64,000 nucleotides of DNA from Humulus lupulus (lineage: Eukaryota > Streptophyta > Magnoliopsida > Rosales > Cannabaceae). Below are positions 1 through 11,127 of the stretch, one piece after another. The stretch covers positions 74,001,665-74,065,664 of the forward strand of contig NC_084794.1 in the NCBI RefSeq assembly GCF_963169125.1, written 5' to 3'. Position 1 is the stretch's first letter. Each line of letters opens with the position of its first letter. The notes beneath the pieces were generated by a model, which was given only the letters and a program-made list of their open reading frames with translations, ran no database searches and was not told the origin of the DNA. A program made the position numbers and the translations under genes.

Positions 1-2185
1 TTCTGATTACCTCCACCTCCGACTGGAAGGTAAAAGTCGGGGGAGACTTGAAGCCAGAAGTTCGAGAAGCGTTAGTGGTTTTCCTCTGGGAGAACCAAGA
101 TGTGTTTGCATGGTCACATTCTGACATGACTGGCATTGACCCCAATGTCATATGCCATGCCTTGAATGCCGACCCAGGCTTTTCCCTCGTCCAGTAGAAG
201 CAATGGATGTTCGATCAAACCCAGAAGGAAGCCCTCAAGGCTGAGGTAGACAAGCTCCTCTCCAACGATTTTATCCGAGAAGCTCAGTTGCCCTGATGGC
301 TGTCAAATTGTGTCCTTATGCCAAAGCTGAATGGCACTTGGAGGACATGCATAGACTTCTCAGACCTTAATAAGGCATGTCCGAAGGACTATTTTCCACT
401 CCCAATGATAGACCAGATGGTCGATGCCGTTACGAGTTGCTGTCGTTTATGGACGCATACTCAGGATATAACCAAATATCCATGCATGTCGCTGATTAGA
501 AGGAAACTAGCTTTCGGACTGACAAGGGTGTATATCGTTACATTATGATGCCATTCAGGCTGAAGAACACATGTGCTACTTACCAAAGACTGGTTAATAC
601 AATGTTTAAGAACCAGTTAGGGTGGAACATGGAGATCTACCTGGATGACATGCTGGTTAAATCCCGGATCGCCCCAGATCTGTAAGCGACCTGGCTGAGG
701 TCTTCGTTGTGCTCCATCGGTTCGAGATGAAGCTTAATCCACAGAAGTGCACATTTGGGGTGGCTTCTAGAAAATTCTTAGGCTTCATCGTATGTACTTG
801 AGGGATCGAGGCAAACCTCGAAAAAATCAAGGCATTAATTGAAATGCCTTCTCCTCGGAAGCATAAGGATTTTCAAAGCTTGACAGGGAGGATTGCAGCC
901 TTGAGCCATTTTGTCTCTAAGGCAACAGATAAGTGCGTCCCTTTCTTCAACATTCTCCGAGGAGGCCAGAGATTTGCATGGATAGAAGAGTGCAAATAGG
1001 CGTTCCAACAGCTCAAGGCGCTTATGGCAAACCCTCCTATACTATCCAAGCCAGTAGAGCCCCTTCTACTCTACATGGCTGTGTCGGAGGACGCCATTAG
1101 TGCCGCGCTGGTTAGGGAGGAAAGCCGCGTTCAGCACCTCGTCTATTACATTAGCAAGAGGCTCCTTGGAGCAAAGTCTAGGTATCTGCTAATGGAGAAG
1201 TTAACCTTCTGCTTGATGGTGGCCTCTCGGAAGCTAAGACCTTACTTCCAGGCACACCCAATTAAGGTCTTAACCAACCGCCCGCTCAGACAAGTCCTTT
1301 AGAAGCTTGAGTCTTCGGGGAGGCTCTTAAAATGGTCGGTGGGATTAAGTCAGTTTACATTACCTACCTCCCAAGGACTGCCATAAAGGGACAGGCACTC
1401 GCCGATTTCATCACCGAGTGTACTGGGAATCAGGAGAGAGCCGAGTACACCCCGATGGTGGGACTGGTGAGGAAATTGTTTGTAGATGGATCTTCAAATG
1501 AGAATGGTGCAAGGACAGGACTTATTTTGGTCTCCCCCGAGGGGCATAAAGTGCATAGTACTCTTCGCTTTGGATTTAGCGCCTCTAACAACGAAGCAGA
1601 GTACAAAGCTTTAATTGTTGGACTTCGTGTGGCATTAGAACTCAAGGCCGAGGGACTCGAGATATTTATCAGTTCACAGCTCGTGGTGAACCAAATTCTC
1701 AGAGAATACCAGCCCGAGGCACAAAAATGGCAGCATACTTGACAAAGGCTCAAGAAATGCTACACAACTTCCAAAAATTCACTATTTAGCAGGTGTCGAG
1801 GGAGCAAAATTCCAATGCGGACGCCCTAGAAAAGTTGGCTACAACTAAAGACACCGAATTAATTAGCGTTGTCCCCATCAACTACTTGGATTCTTCGAGT
1901 ATCATGGCTCCAGGCGAGGTAGAAACAGTACAACCCCAAGATGGTTGGGATGGAGCTGATAATTAAATACCTCGTCTTAGGGGAGTTGTCCTAGGATAAG
2001 AAGGTAGCCAGGAAGTTGCTGTACCAAGTGCCGAGGTACATAATTATGGATAATAAGCTTTACAGACGAGGCTATTCTTTACCTCTGGTTTGGTGCGTGT
2101 CCAGACCAGAAGCCAGTTCAATACTGTGGGAAGTACATGAAGGTTTCTACGACAATCACTTCGGGGAGCAAAGCCTTTCCAAGAA
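1..2185 (+). pseudogene. Tat-type Ty3/gypsy pol, RT-RNase H-start of integrase (element 1, part 1)
   Basis: Reverse transcriptase, RNase H and the start of integrase of a Ty3/gypsy element of the Tat group; in an active element this would copy the RNA genome into cDNA. Seen in sequence: the RT substrate-binding stretch near 318-420 (LNGTWRTCIDFSDLNKACPK), the active site Y-L-D-D at 638-649, an RT thumb/connection stretch at 840-960 (KHKDFQSLTGR), and RNase H near 1480-1700 with FVDGSS and NNEAEY. The third RNase H acidic position reads Ser in the ISSQLVV stretch. Stops interrupt the frame (for example near 196, 296 and 997), so it is dead. The 5' part (gag, protease) lies outside the window. 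It continues at 9252 after a copia insertion with a GATAT duplication. Confidence 0.9.
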
Positions 2186-2190
2186 GATAT

Positions 2191-3020
2191 TGTAACAGCC
2201 TTTTTGATATGATTGTCAAAATATGTCTGTGGTGTTTCATCTACAGAGTTTGTTGTTCAGTCTTTGAATTGAATTTTGCATATGTTGTGTCTGTTCGTAC
2301 TACTTAGTCTCCAGTTACATCTACTGGGTGCTGCAGATTAATGAGTACACGTCAGCTATTGTCAGTATAATTGGAAACATGTTAAATCTTTTTAGCTGTT
2401 TGTTTTGTTCATCAGTTAGTGGTTAGGGTTGCTATAAATATAATAATCTGTTCCTAACAACCTAACCCTCTTTCAGTTAGTTGCTCATTTTGTTGAGAAA
2501 ACAGAATCTTGTTTTTCTCTCTTTGTTTCTTCTTTCTTTCTTGTTTTTTTGCAGGTTCACCATTGTTGAAGGTGAAGCTTGTTGCAGAGCTGTGGGAAGT
2601 TTTGATCTGATTCGAAGGGAGTTCAGATCCGGCTAGTAGAGGGATTCAACTAGCGTGCTTGAGGGGATCTTGAGCGTTTTAGAATCGAGGGATTCGGTTC
2701 ATGAGTTCCGAGGGATTCAGTTCATAAGTTCCAAGAGATTTGGAAATTGTTCTTGAGTGGTTATTCAAGATTTTTAGGGTAATCTGTAACTTTAGTAGTG
2801 TTAAGATGTTGATTTCATTTCTGAACTAGTCATTGTAATTAACATTTGGATTTATTAGTGAAAGTTACATCTTACCCGATCCAAGCACTAGTCGACTGGA
2901 ATTTGTTCCAGTGTAGATGAAGCTTGTAAAATTCTATGTGTGATTTTACTTTGCTTTAATTGTCTCTTTCGTTCTAGTACATTAGTTTCTTGATTCAAGA
3001 AGTTAGGTATTGCACCTTCA
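2191..3020 (+). repeat. 5' LTR of copia element B
   Basis: Starts TGTAACAGCC, ends GCACCTTCA. Same length as the 3' LTR and nearly identical along its whole length. Contains a TATA box at 2433-2440 and a pyrimidine-rich stretch (2510-2550) ending in a possible splice acceptor (TTTTTTTGCAG). Confidence 0.95.
2433..2440 (+). promoter_or_regulatory. TATA box of copia B 5' LTR
   Basis: TATAAATA about 240 bp into the LTR, in the usual place for an LTR promoter. The same octamer lies at 8659-8666 in the 3' LTR. Confidence 0.6.
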
Positions 3021-3023
3021 AAT

Positions 3024-3035
3024 TGGTATCAGAGC
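3024..3035 (+). other. Primer-binding site of copia B
   Basis: TGGTATCAGAGC, complementary to the 3' end of initiator-Met tRNA, three bases after the LTR end. This is the usual minus-strand primer of plant copia elements. Confidence 0.9.
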
Positions 3036-3066
3036 CTTCTGATTCTATGAGAATCAGTGATTTCCT

Positions 3067-5310
3067 GGGGTTGTGGAAAGAAAGAATAGGACGCTTCAAG
3101 AAATGGCAAGGGTAATGATGGAGGCTAGGAAAATAACCAAAAGGTTCTAGGCTGAAGCTGTGAATACAACTTGCTATATCAGTAATAGAGTACATCTCAG
3201 GACTGGAACTACTCAGACAGCCTATGAGATTTGGAAAGGTAAAACCCCAAACCTAAGTCATTTGCATATATTTGGTTGTGCGTGTTATGTGTTGAAAGAT
3301 CGTGAGCACCTTGGAAAATTTGATTCCAGAAGTGAGGAAGGTATCTTTGTTGGGTATTCGATAAACAGTCGTGCTTACCGTGTGTTTGTCAAATGGACTC
3401 ATTCGGTGATAGAATCTATCAATGTCAAGTTTGATGATCTGGAAGTGCAAGAAGCGTCCCCAGAAGAAGAAGATCAACCTGTGCTAACCAGTCCTTCTGG
3501 AAGTATTCCTGGTCCCGTGACTCATAATCAAAATTTTACTTCCTCCACAAACACAGACCAGACTGTTTCCACTGAGAACCTCCAAGATCCAACTGATCTA
3601 GATTCTCCAGTCACTAGTAAACAACAATCCTCAACTGCACATGCCAAGCTATATAAGAACGGACCACCTGCATGGATTCAAAAAGCTCATCCGCCAGAAG
3701 TAGTTATTGGGGATCCAAATGAGACTATGGTAACACGAAGGAAAATCGCAAATTTCATCGCTTATGCTTGCTATGTCGCTTTACACGAACCAAAAAACGT
3801 GGCTGAAGCTCTCTTAAATGAATACTGGCTAGCTGCTATGCAAGATGAAATGGAAAATTTCAAGAGACTTGGTGTTTGGGTTCTGGTTCCTTTACCGGAT
3901 GGTGCAAATGTGGTAGGTACAAAATGGGCCTATAAGAACAAGTCAGATGAGTTTGGAACGGTTACACGGAACAAAGCAAGACTGGTTGCTTAGGGGTATA
4001 AGAAAGTCGAAGGTATCGATTTTGACGAGACATTTGCTCTAGTGGCTCGTCTGGAATCAATTCGTCTCTTACTGGCTGTTGCATGTCATCTCAAGATTAA
4101 ACTTCACCAAATGGATGTCAAGAGAGCCTTTTTGAATGGAGTCCTCCAGGAAGAAGTTTATGTCAAACAGCCTCAAGGTTTTGAAGATCCACAGTTCCCC
4201 AATCATGTATACAAACTCAACAAAGCTTTATACGGGTTAAAGCAAGCTCCACGGGCATGGTATGACCGTCTTACTACGTTTTTGATGTCACATGGTTTCT
4301 CTAGAGGAAATGCAGACAACACCCTATTCATCAGGTACTTAACTGAAGGTATATTTGTGGCTCAAATATATGTGGACGATATTATTTTTGGTTCAACTTG
4401 TGCAAGTGAAATTCCTAAGTTTGTTGACCTCATGACTAGTGAATTCGAAATGAGCTTAATTGGGGATCTTAGATATTTCCTAGGACTTCAAATCAAACAA
4501 TTAGAGACTGGTATTTTCATTTCTCAATCCAAGTATACCAGAACCATGTTAGAGAAGTTTGGTCTAGGAAACTCAAAGCATGCACATACACCCATAGGCA
4601 CAACTACTAAGTTGACCAAAGATGAAACTGTCGAGTCGGTAGATCCAACTATGTACAGGAGTATGATAGGTAGTCTCCTCTACTTAACTGCCAGTCGTCC
4701 TGATAATAGTTTTAGTGTTGGACTTTGTGCCCGGTACCAAGCCAATCCTAAACAATCCCATCTTACTGCTGTCAAGAGAATTTTTAAATATTTAGCTGGC
4801 ACAATAGATTTAGGATTGTGGTACTCATGTGATACCACCATGTCCTTGGTTGGTTATAGTGACTCTGACTGGGCTGGCAGTGTAGATGATAGAAAAAGTA
4901 CGTCAGGGGGATGTTTCTTTGTAGGAAATAATCTAGTGTCATGGCTAAGCAAAAAACAGAACTCTATCTCTCTTTCCACAGCCGAAGCTGAGTATATTGC
5001 TGCAGGTAGCTGTTGTACTCAGCTAATTTGGCTGAACAAGATGCTAACAGACTATGGTTTTTCCCAAGATTCTTTAGTCCTTTTCTGTGATAATACAAGT
5101 GCAATAAACATGTCCAAAAATCCGGTCCAACACTCACGAACCAAACATATTGATATCAGGTATCATTTTCTAAGAAATATGGTTGAGTCTAAGCTGTTAT
5201 CCATTTCTCATGTGCCTACTAATGCACAACTAGCTGATTTATTCACCAAGGCTCTTGATGCAAAAACCTACATTCATTTGAGACAAAGTATAAGTATCTG
5301 TACCATCTGA
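3067..5310 (+). pseudogene. Copia pol: integrase C-terminus, RT, RNase H (element B)
   Basis: The frame opens abruptly inside integrase (GVVERK, containing the last catalytic Glu of the family) right after the leader, so gag, protease and the integrase N-terminus and core are deleted. It then reads through the integrase C-terminal domain (CACYVLKDREHLGKFD near 3275), a Ser/Thr-rich linker, RT with active site Y-V-D-D at 4369-4380, and RNase H with SDSDWAG, STAEAEY and FCDNTSA, so its acidic residues are kept. Two TAG stops break it, at 3148-3150 (a Trp position in relatives) and 3991-3993 (a Gln position). Both are single-base changes. The frame ends at a stop at 5308-5310. Confidence 0.93.
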
Positions 5311-6286
5311 GAGTTCTCTTGTTTTGTCTGATCACATTTTTTTTCTATAGCTCACAATTTGTGTTCCCTGCAGTTGTGGTTTCTGGTTTATTGATTTGGT
5401 CAGAGTACAACCTTAACTTGCTCATCTAAACAAAGATCTTCAGCCAAGTTCTTCTCAGCTAAACAGGCTACCTTATCTAGATGCAATGGGAAGAGCCGCC
5501 TTTCAGTAAATATGTACCTCAGGTAGTTTGCTCCTTCCACTTGGTACATGCTTGAACCTAAGGAGACGGCTACATCTCTAGATAGGAGTGAAAGCCGTAG
5601 CTGGTTGCTCTTAAAAAAAAACTCAGAGTGAAAAAAAAAACAAAAAAAAATATATATAAATTTTTTTTTCAATCAAGAGTGAGTGAGCTTTCTGCTTTAT
5701 GTGCATCAAAGCTCACATGAGGACATCTTCACACACACATGAAGAATTCTGGCTGAGGGTCTTCTGTTTGCCAATCAAGAGTGAGGTATGTGCCTTGATC
5801 TTCTCATAAAGCTAAGATGTCCTATGTTGCTTGGGGTTAATACTGTGATGTTTATAGCATTCTTGGGTGTTTCTCAATAAGCATTCTCATATTGATCAGG
5901 CATTTTTTTTTTAACAATGTCTCTTTTTGCATCAATGGTTTTTGTGTGTGTCCTCTGCCTCATTTTTTTTTAGTTACGATACTCAGCTTAGATTTGTATT
6001 AGTCTCATTTGTCATACACTGATATCATTTTTTTTATTGAGTGTGGGTCCTTTTAATTGAGTTGCATGAGTGCCTTCAATTCATTTTTGGGATTTCTATT
6101 AGTCTGTTGAGTTCTAAGCATCAAAAATAAAAAAATAAAAAAATTTCAACATAAAAGGGTAAATGAGTCATTTCATTTTTTTGTGTTCACGGCTATATAT
6201 CTCAATAGTGTTATTCATTTTCCCACCTCATTTGTTTTTAGAGTCCGACTCCTCTTCTTCTTCTCAGTTTTTTCTTTAAAAAAAAA
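5311..6286 (+). other. pol-env spacer of copia B
   Basis: AT-rich non-coding stretch between pol and the envelope-like ORF, with homopolymer runs of A and T and a repeated AATCAAGAGTGAG motif (5671 and 5774 regions). I see no gene. A spacer of this kind is usual between pol and the third ORF in SIRE-type elements. Confidence 0.6.
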
Positions 6287-8185
6287 ATGGTGAAAACCAA
6301 AAATGCCAATCGGCCTCTCCCTCCTCCAGCGTCTTCTCCGTCACTGTCTGTGGGCATTGTTCCTGTTCAGCCGTCGCCTCTTTCACCCACGGCGTCGCCT
6401 CTTTCACCCACGGAGTTGCCTCAAGTACGGTCACCCTCACCGTCGTCCTCCACACCCACGGGTTCGCCTCCTTCACCCAAAGGTATGAGCTCTCCACCTA
6501 GTTCATTTCCTAAACATTTTACTAGGTCGTCTCTTGCCTTGTCCAGTCCATCCACCCCACTGTCCTCACCCAATCCCTCCAAACCCGCCACATCCAAACC
6601 CACCCCATCATCAAAAAGAAAATCACCTCCCTCTTCATCGAAGTCTCCGCCTAAGCGACCCAAGAAAACGTCTAGGGCTCCAGCTACCTCTTCCATTCCT
6701 CCAACCACTACAACTCTACACCATAGTCAACCTAACCATCCTTTTTGCTCGGACCATAAACTACTGCGTTATAGGGATGAGGTTTCTCGGAGAAAATTAT
6801 GGTTTGAATACAATGTTGTTATTGATGATTTTCCCCTCCATAAAGCCTTAATAGAATCTCGGGGGTGGCTCAGTACAGTTACAAATCTCACACCACCTTG
6901 TCCGACACTTGTCCGTGAGTTCTATGCCAATATTGATAAAAGGATCATTAGTGAAACAAGTGCTCTCAAGTACCGAGCGTACATTCAGGAAAAACGTTTT
7001 CCTTTTTCTCCTTCAATTGTGTCTAGGGTGTTGTCTTTTCAAAAAGAGCTGTCTCCTGACTTTAACCCTCAATTTACACCATCTAAGCTCGAAATGGGGG
7101 TTACTCTGACTGGTTCTGATTCTTTTGAATGGGGTAATGGTGATCTGCCTGTTCCGGCTTTATCTCATTTTTACAAGGTGCTACATCGCATTGCCTTAAA
7201 TAACTGGTTGCCCAATACTCATACCACTTCCATCACAACTGAGATTGTTAAGTTCTTATTTGCTGTTGGTACTGGGGTCTCTATTGATTTACCTGCCCTT
7301 ATTTTTGGAAAGATTGTGGATGCTGCTTTAGCCACGGGAACAAGGAATGTTCTCCCGTTTCCTTGCCTAGTTCATCAAATTGCCTTAAGAGGTGGTCCAA
7401 CATTGACTCTTCATGATGTGCCTTCAGCTGTTCCATCATTTGGAAAGTCTTGCAAAGCTCTTAAGTCCAAACAGGTTCTGCCTCCTACTTCGTCCACTCC
7501 AGATCCATCTTCTCAACCTCCAGGTGCATCTGGCACTACGATCAAAGGCCTTGCTCCTTCTAGTTGGCAAGTTCAATTTGTAAATCGGTTTGTAGCCTTT
7601 GAAAAGAGATATGACGAAGATCAGAAACGACAGCGGGCATTTGAGGTTTCCATGTCTCAACTGGTATATTCTCTTCGAGAAACTGTATTACTGCATCTGT
7701 CTAGGTCCAAGGCCTCTCATCCAGGGTCTGCTTCTCGTCCTGAGTCTCCACTGGTTCCTGATCACACTCCAGGTGCTTCTGATGCCACTCCAGTGGTTCC
7801 TAATGCAGCTCAAGTTGCTCCAGATACAACTTCTGTGGTTCCTGCTGCAACAGTTTTACAAACTCAGGGGGAGTGTGTTCCATCTGCATTTGCTACTATC
7901 CATCCAGTTGCCCATACTCAGGGGGAGTTATTTTCTGTTGCTCCTGCTCTGGATGATGTTTCTGTTACAGCTAATTTTTTTGATCAAGCTCCTGTTTTTC
8001 CACGTGCTCCTCTGTCTGCTCCAGCTGATCATATATCTGCTTCTTCAGCTGCTCATGGTCCACAGATTCAGGGGGAGCGTTCGTTCGAAATCACTCCAGC
8101 TGCTGTGACTGCTGATGGTGTTCCCAAAGTCTTTATGAGGCGTCTTCCCAAAACTCGTTCTGGTAGAAAGAAATATGATCTCTGA
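6287..8185 (+). CDS. Envelope-like protein of SIRE-type copia element (632 aa, intact)
   Basis: A single uninterrupted 632-codon frame downstream of pol and upstream of the polypurine tract, where SIRE-type copia elements carry their envelope-like ORF. The ATG follows a run of A and is the first in frame. Residues 1-150 are rich in Pro and Ser with a basic patch (SKSPPKRPKKT) that could be a nuclear or nucleic-acid-binding signal. Residues about 165-400 form the folded core; the stretch TNLTPPCPTLVREFYANI is typical of the 'envelope-like / putative plant transposon protein' family. The C-terminal third is low-complexity with repeated TQGE/IQGE. I see no convincing signal peptide or strong transmembrane helix, so the envelope role is only a family label. 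It ends about 220 bp before the 3' LTR. Notable for being open while pol is broken. Confidence 0.85.
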   Translation: MVKTKNANRPLPPPASSPSLSVGIVPVQPSPLSPTASPLSPTELPQVRSPSPSSSTPTGSPPSPKGMSSPPSSFPKHFTRSSLALSSPSTPLSSPNPSKPATSKPTPSSKRKSPPSSSKSPPKRPKKTSRAPATSSIPPTTTTLHHSQPNHPFCSDHKLLRYRDEVSRRKLWFEYNVVIDDFPLHKALIESRGWLSTVTNLTPPCPTLVREFYANIDKRIISETSALKYRAYIQEKRFPFSPSIVSRVLSFQKELSPDFNPQFTPSKLEMGVTLTGSDSFEWGNGDLPVPALSHFYKVLHRIALNNWLPNTHTTSITTEIVKFLFAVGTGVSIDLPALIFGKIVDAALATGTRNVLPFPCLVHQIALRGGPTLTLHDVPSAVPSFGKSCKALKSKQVLPPTSSTPDPSSQPPGASGTTIKGLAPSSWQVQFVNRFVAFEKRYDEDQKRQRAFEVSMSQLVYSLRETVLLHLSRSKASHPGSASRPESPLVPDHTPGASDATPVVPNAAQVAPDTTSVVPAATVLQTQGECVPSAFATIHPVAHTQGELFSVAPALDDVSVTANFFDQAPVFPRAPLSAPADHISASSAAHGPQIQGERSFEITPAAVTADGVPKVFMRRLPKTRSGRKKYDL

Positions 8186-8405
8186 AGGGGGAGAGTTTGA
8201 GAATTTTATGTTTACTTCTGCTTAATATTGTATCAAAGACTGTTTTTTTTTCTGGTTCTTTTGTTTCTCATCTTGCTTGGATGTATTTTGAATCTTTTCT
8301 GACTGAGTTAGTTTTATTTATGCAAGATTGAGTTTTTATGGGTCTGTTGGTATTTTTTTTTTAAGTGTTGCTTTGTTGGCTGTTTATCAGTGATCATATT
8401 TTCCC

Positions 8406-8416
8406 AAGGGGGAGAT
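8406..8416 (+). other. Polypurine tract of copia B
   Basis: AAGGGGGAGAT directly before the 3' LTR; primer site for plus-strand synthesis. A second AAGGGGGAG lies at 8185-8193, right at the end of the envelope-like ORF. Confidence 0.85.
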
Positions 8417-9246
8417 TGTAACAACCTTTTTGATATGATTGTCAAAATATGTCTGTGGTGTTTCATCTATAGAGTTTGTTGTTCAGTCTTTGAATTGAAT
8501 TTTGCATATGCTGTCTCTGTTCGTACTACTTAGTCTCCAGTTACATCTACTGGGTGCTGCAGATTAATGAGTACACGTCAGCTATTGTCAGTATAATTGG
8601 AAACATGTTAAATCTTTTTAGCTGTTTGTTTTGTTCATCAGTTAGTGGTTAGGGTTGCTATAAATATAATAATCCGTTCCTAACAACCTAACCCTCTTTC
8701 AGTTAGTTGTTCATTTTGTTGAGAAAACAAAATCTTGTTTTTCTCTCTTTGTTTCTTCTTTCTTTCTTGTTTTTTTGCAGGTTCACCATTGTTGAAGGTG
8801 AAGCTTGTTGCAGAGCTGTGGGAAGTTCTGATCTGATTCGAAGGGAGTTCGGATCTGTCTAGTAGAGGGATTCAACTAGCGTGCTCAAGGGGATCTTGAG
8901 CGTTTTAGAATTGAGGGATTCGGTTCATGAGTTCCGAGGGATTCGGTTCATAAGTTCCAAGGGATTTGGAAATTGTTCTTGAGTGGTTATTCAAGTTTTT
9001 TAGGGTAATCTGTAACTTTAGTAGTGTTAAGATGTTGATTTCATTTCTGAACTAGTCATTGTAATTAACATTTGGATTTATTAGTGAAAGTTACATCTTA
9101 CCCGATCCAAGCACTAGTCGGCTGGAATTTGTTCCAGTGTAGATGAAGCTTGTAAAATTCTATGTGTGATTTTACTTTGCTTTAATTGTCTCTTTCGTTC
9201 TAGTACATTAGTTTCTTGATTCAAGAAGTTAGGTATTGCACCTTCA
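8417..9246 (+). repeat. 3' LTR of copia element B
   Basis: Starts TGTAACAACC and ends GCACCTTCA; 830 bp, matching the 5' LTR with about 18 substitutions and no length change. TATA box at 8659-8666. Followed by the GATAT duplication. Confidence 0.95.
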
Positions 9247-9251
9247 GATAT

Positions 9252-10130
9252 TAAGGCAAGGATATTTTTGGCCCGCCATGAATGGAGACGTGATGGATTA
9301 CATTGAGAAATGTGACAAATGCCAGCATTTTGCCAACATCCCCCGAGCGCCTCTGAATGGGCTTACTCAAATGACCAGCCCATGGCCTTTTGCCGTTTGG
9401 GGGATCGACCTTATCGGGTCTCTGCCCACAGGGAAAGGAGGGGTGAAATACGCCATAATTCCCGTCGACTACTTCACAAAGTGGGTCGAGGCCAATCCAC
9501 TCACCACCATTACCTCCAAAAAGGCTTTGGACTTCATCATAAAAAATATCGTTTGCCGGTATGGGCTTCCAAGGAAAATAGTGTCCGACAACGGATTGCA
9601 GTTCGACAGTGAAGTGCTCACAGATTTTTGTCAATGGCATGGCATTATCAAGAGCTTCTCTTTTGTAGCCCATCCACAAGCCAATGGCCAAGTGGAAGCA
9701 GTGAACAAGACATTGAAGTCCACTTTGAAGAAGAGGCTGGAGCAAGCGAAATGAGCTTGCCCCAAGGAGTTACCCAGGGAATTATGGAGCTATCGTACCA
9801 CTGCCCAGACCTCCACCGGCCATTCTCCCTTCTCGCTGGCCTACGGATATGAAGCTATGCTCCTAGTTGAAGCAGCAATCTCCACACACCGACGAGATAC
9901 GTATGATCTGACCATGACCCACGCCTTACTTTAGGAATCCCTGGACCTCATGGAGGAGTTGCGCAAAGCTTCTCAGCTACGAGGCTAGGTATTTCAACTT
10001 CAAAGTGAAAGATAGAAAATTCGAGGTCGGAGACCTGGTGTTGTGAAGAGTCTTCTTAGCCACATGGGATCCAGGTGCAGGAGTGCTCGGCCCCAACTAG
10101 GAAGGCCTATACCATGTTGAGAGCGTTATA
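9252..10130 (+). pseudogene. Tat pol, integrase (element 1, part 2)
   Basis: Continuation of the Tat integrase interrupted by copia B. The zinc-binding HHCC domain is split by the insertion; the C-x2-C pair (EKCDKCQ) is near 9305. The core keeps all three acidic positions: WGIDLIG near 9400, VSDNGLQF near 9580 and NGQVEAVNK near 9685. A TGA ends the long frame at 9752-9754, then the same frame continues (WSYRTTAQTSTGHSPF; AYGYEAML) to about 9930. Later stops and shifts make it a pseudogene. The C-terminal region fades near 10130. Confidence 0.9.
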
Positions 10131-11127
10131 TGTCCGAGAACATATAAATTGGTCTGACTTAGTGGGTAGCTTATTCTGCACGCTTGGAATGCCGAGCATC
10201 TTCGTCGGTATTACCAGTAGCATCTGCAACAAACATTTTCTTTTCTTTAAAACCCATGTAGCCTTCGGGCACATATAATGGAAACCGTGTATATAGTAAA
10301 ACATAGCAGGAAATCTGTTTGTTTTACCTATGTCTTTTTCTTTAGTTTTCGTTACATTTCTATTGATGTTGTGTTAAGAACACCCGCGTCCGAACACGTG
10401 ACCGCAGACCAGTCTCTGATCACTTGGGGGGCATGTGGCTAGGGTAGCACTACACTGCACGAGAGACGACCTAGGAATTAAACTTGTATGGCCAAGAGGA
10501 GTAAGCCTAATGTCGTCATCCCGAGAGTAGAAAGTCTTAGGAAGCTAACCTAGCCTAGCCTATAAGGTAGCTTGTTATGGGCAGAACTACGCTTAGCACC
10601 TAAGAGCTAGATAACCCAAGTAGCGCAAAAAACACTGGTCATCTCCCGTGGACACGGTGCTTGAGGAGTTCTGACCATGGCTATTGATCTCGAGAAGAGA
10701 ACGCGAGATCGAGTACCCATACTTGGCCTCGAGGGATCCGTGATATGGGAAGCTTGGCTAGTCGACGAGCGAAGCACCCTTAGTATCGCTGTATCCCATA
10801 TCTGGAAAAGCCAGGACAACAGTTAGGAATTTAGGTTACCTCTCGAGGACAGCATGCGCCCAGAGAGTAATAATCAAATCCTAATCTATATAGTGCACAG
10901 GCAGCCTACGCCTGGGCCTCTCCATAGCCCCACCTCCCGAGAACAGAGCCTAAGAGGTAGGTATGCACCCAGGGGCAGTGTCAAAACTCTTGGCACCTTG
11001 AATAGTGCACACTCGAGGCCAGTTGTTTTCACACTCCCGAATCCCTGAAAGTTCGAATCTTTGGGATATAGGGCCGGCCTGCGGTAAGTTCCGCGTCAAG
11101 GTACGGGCCTACCAGAGTAAATGCGGG
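10131..11127 (+). other. 3' untranslated region of Tat element 1
   Basis: No frame I can support. A G-rich stretch (ACTTGGGGGGCA near 10422) follows pol. The small open frames here have no recognisable content. This is the long 3' UTR expected between pol and the antisense gene in Tat elements. Confidence 0.55.

Larger units (their letters stand above)
2191..9246 (+). mobile_element. SIRE-like Ty1/copia retrotransposon (element B)
   Basis: Complete at both ends: 830-bp LTRs (2191-3020 and 8417-9246) begin TGTAACA and end CACCTTCA, and are flanked by the 5-bp target duplication GATAT (2186-2190 and 9247-9251). The two flanks join into one continuous Tat integrase frame. Internal order is PBS, integrase C-terminus, RT, RNase H, spacer, envelope-like ORF, polypurine tract. 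Gag, protease and most of integrase are missing between the PBS and about 3067, so it could only move with help from another copy. By eye I count about 18 substitutions between the LTRs (roughly 2%), which indicates a fairly recent insertion. Confidence 0.95.

Noticed and set aside
7599..8108. 169-codon Leu-rich frame overlapping the envelope-like ORF
   Set aside because: Shadow in another frame of the envelope-like ORF; the Leu richness comes from CT-rich Ser/Pro codons, not a membrane protein.
9251..9745. 164-codon open frame on the minus strand
   Set aside because: It is opposite the well-supported Tat integrase and has no recognisable content; an antisense shadow.
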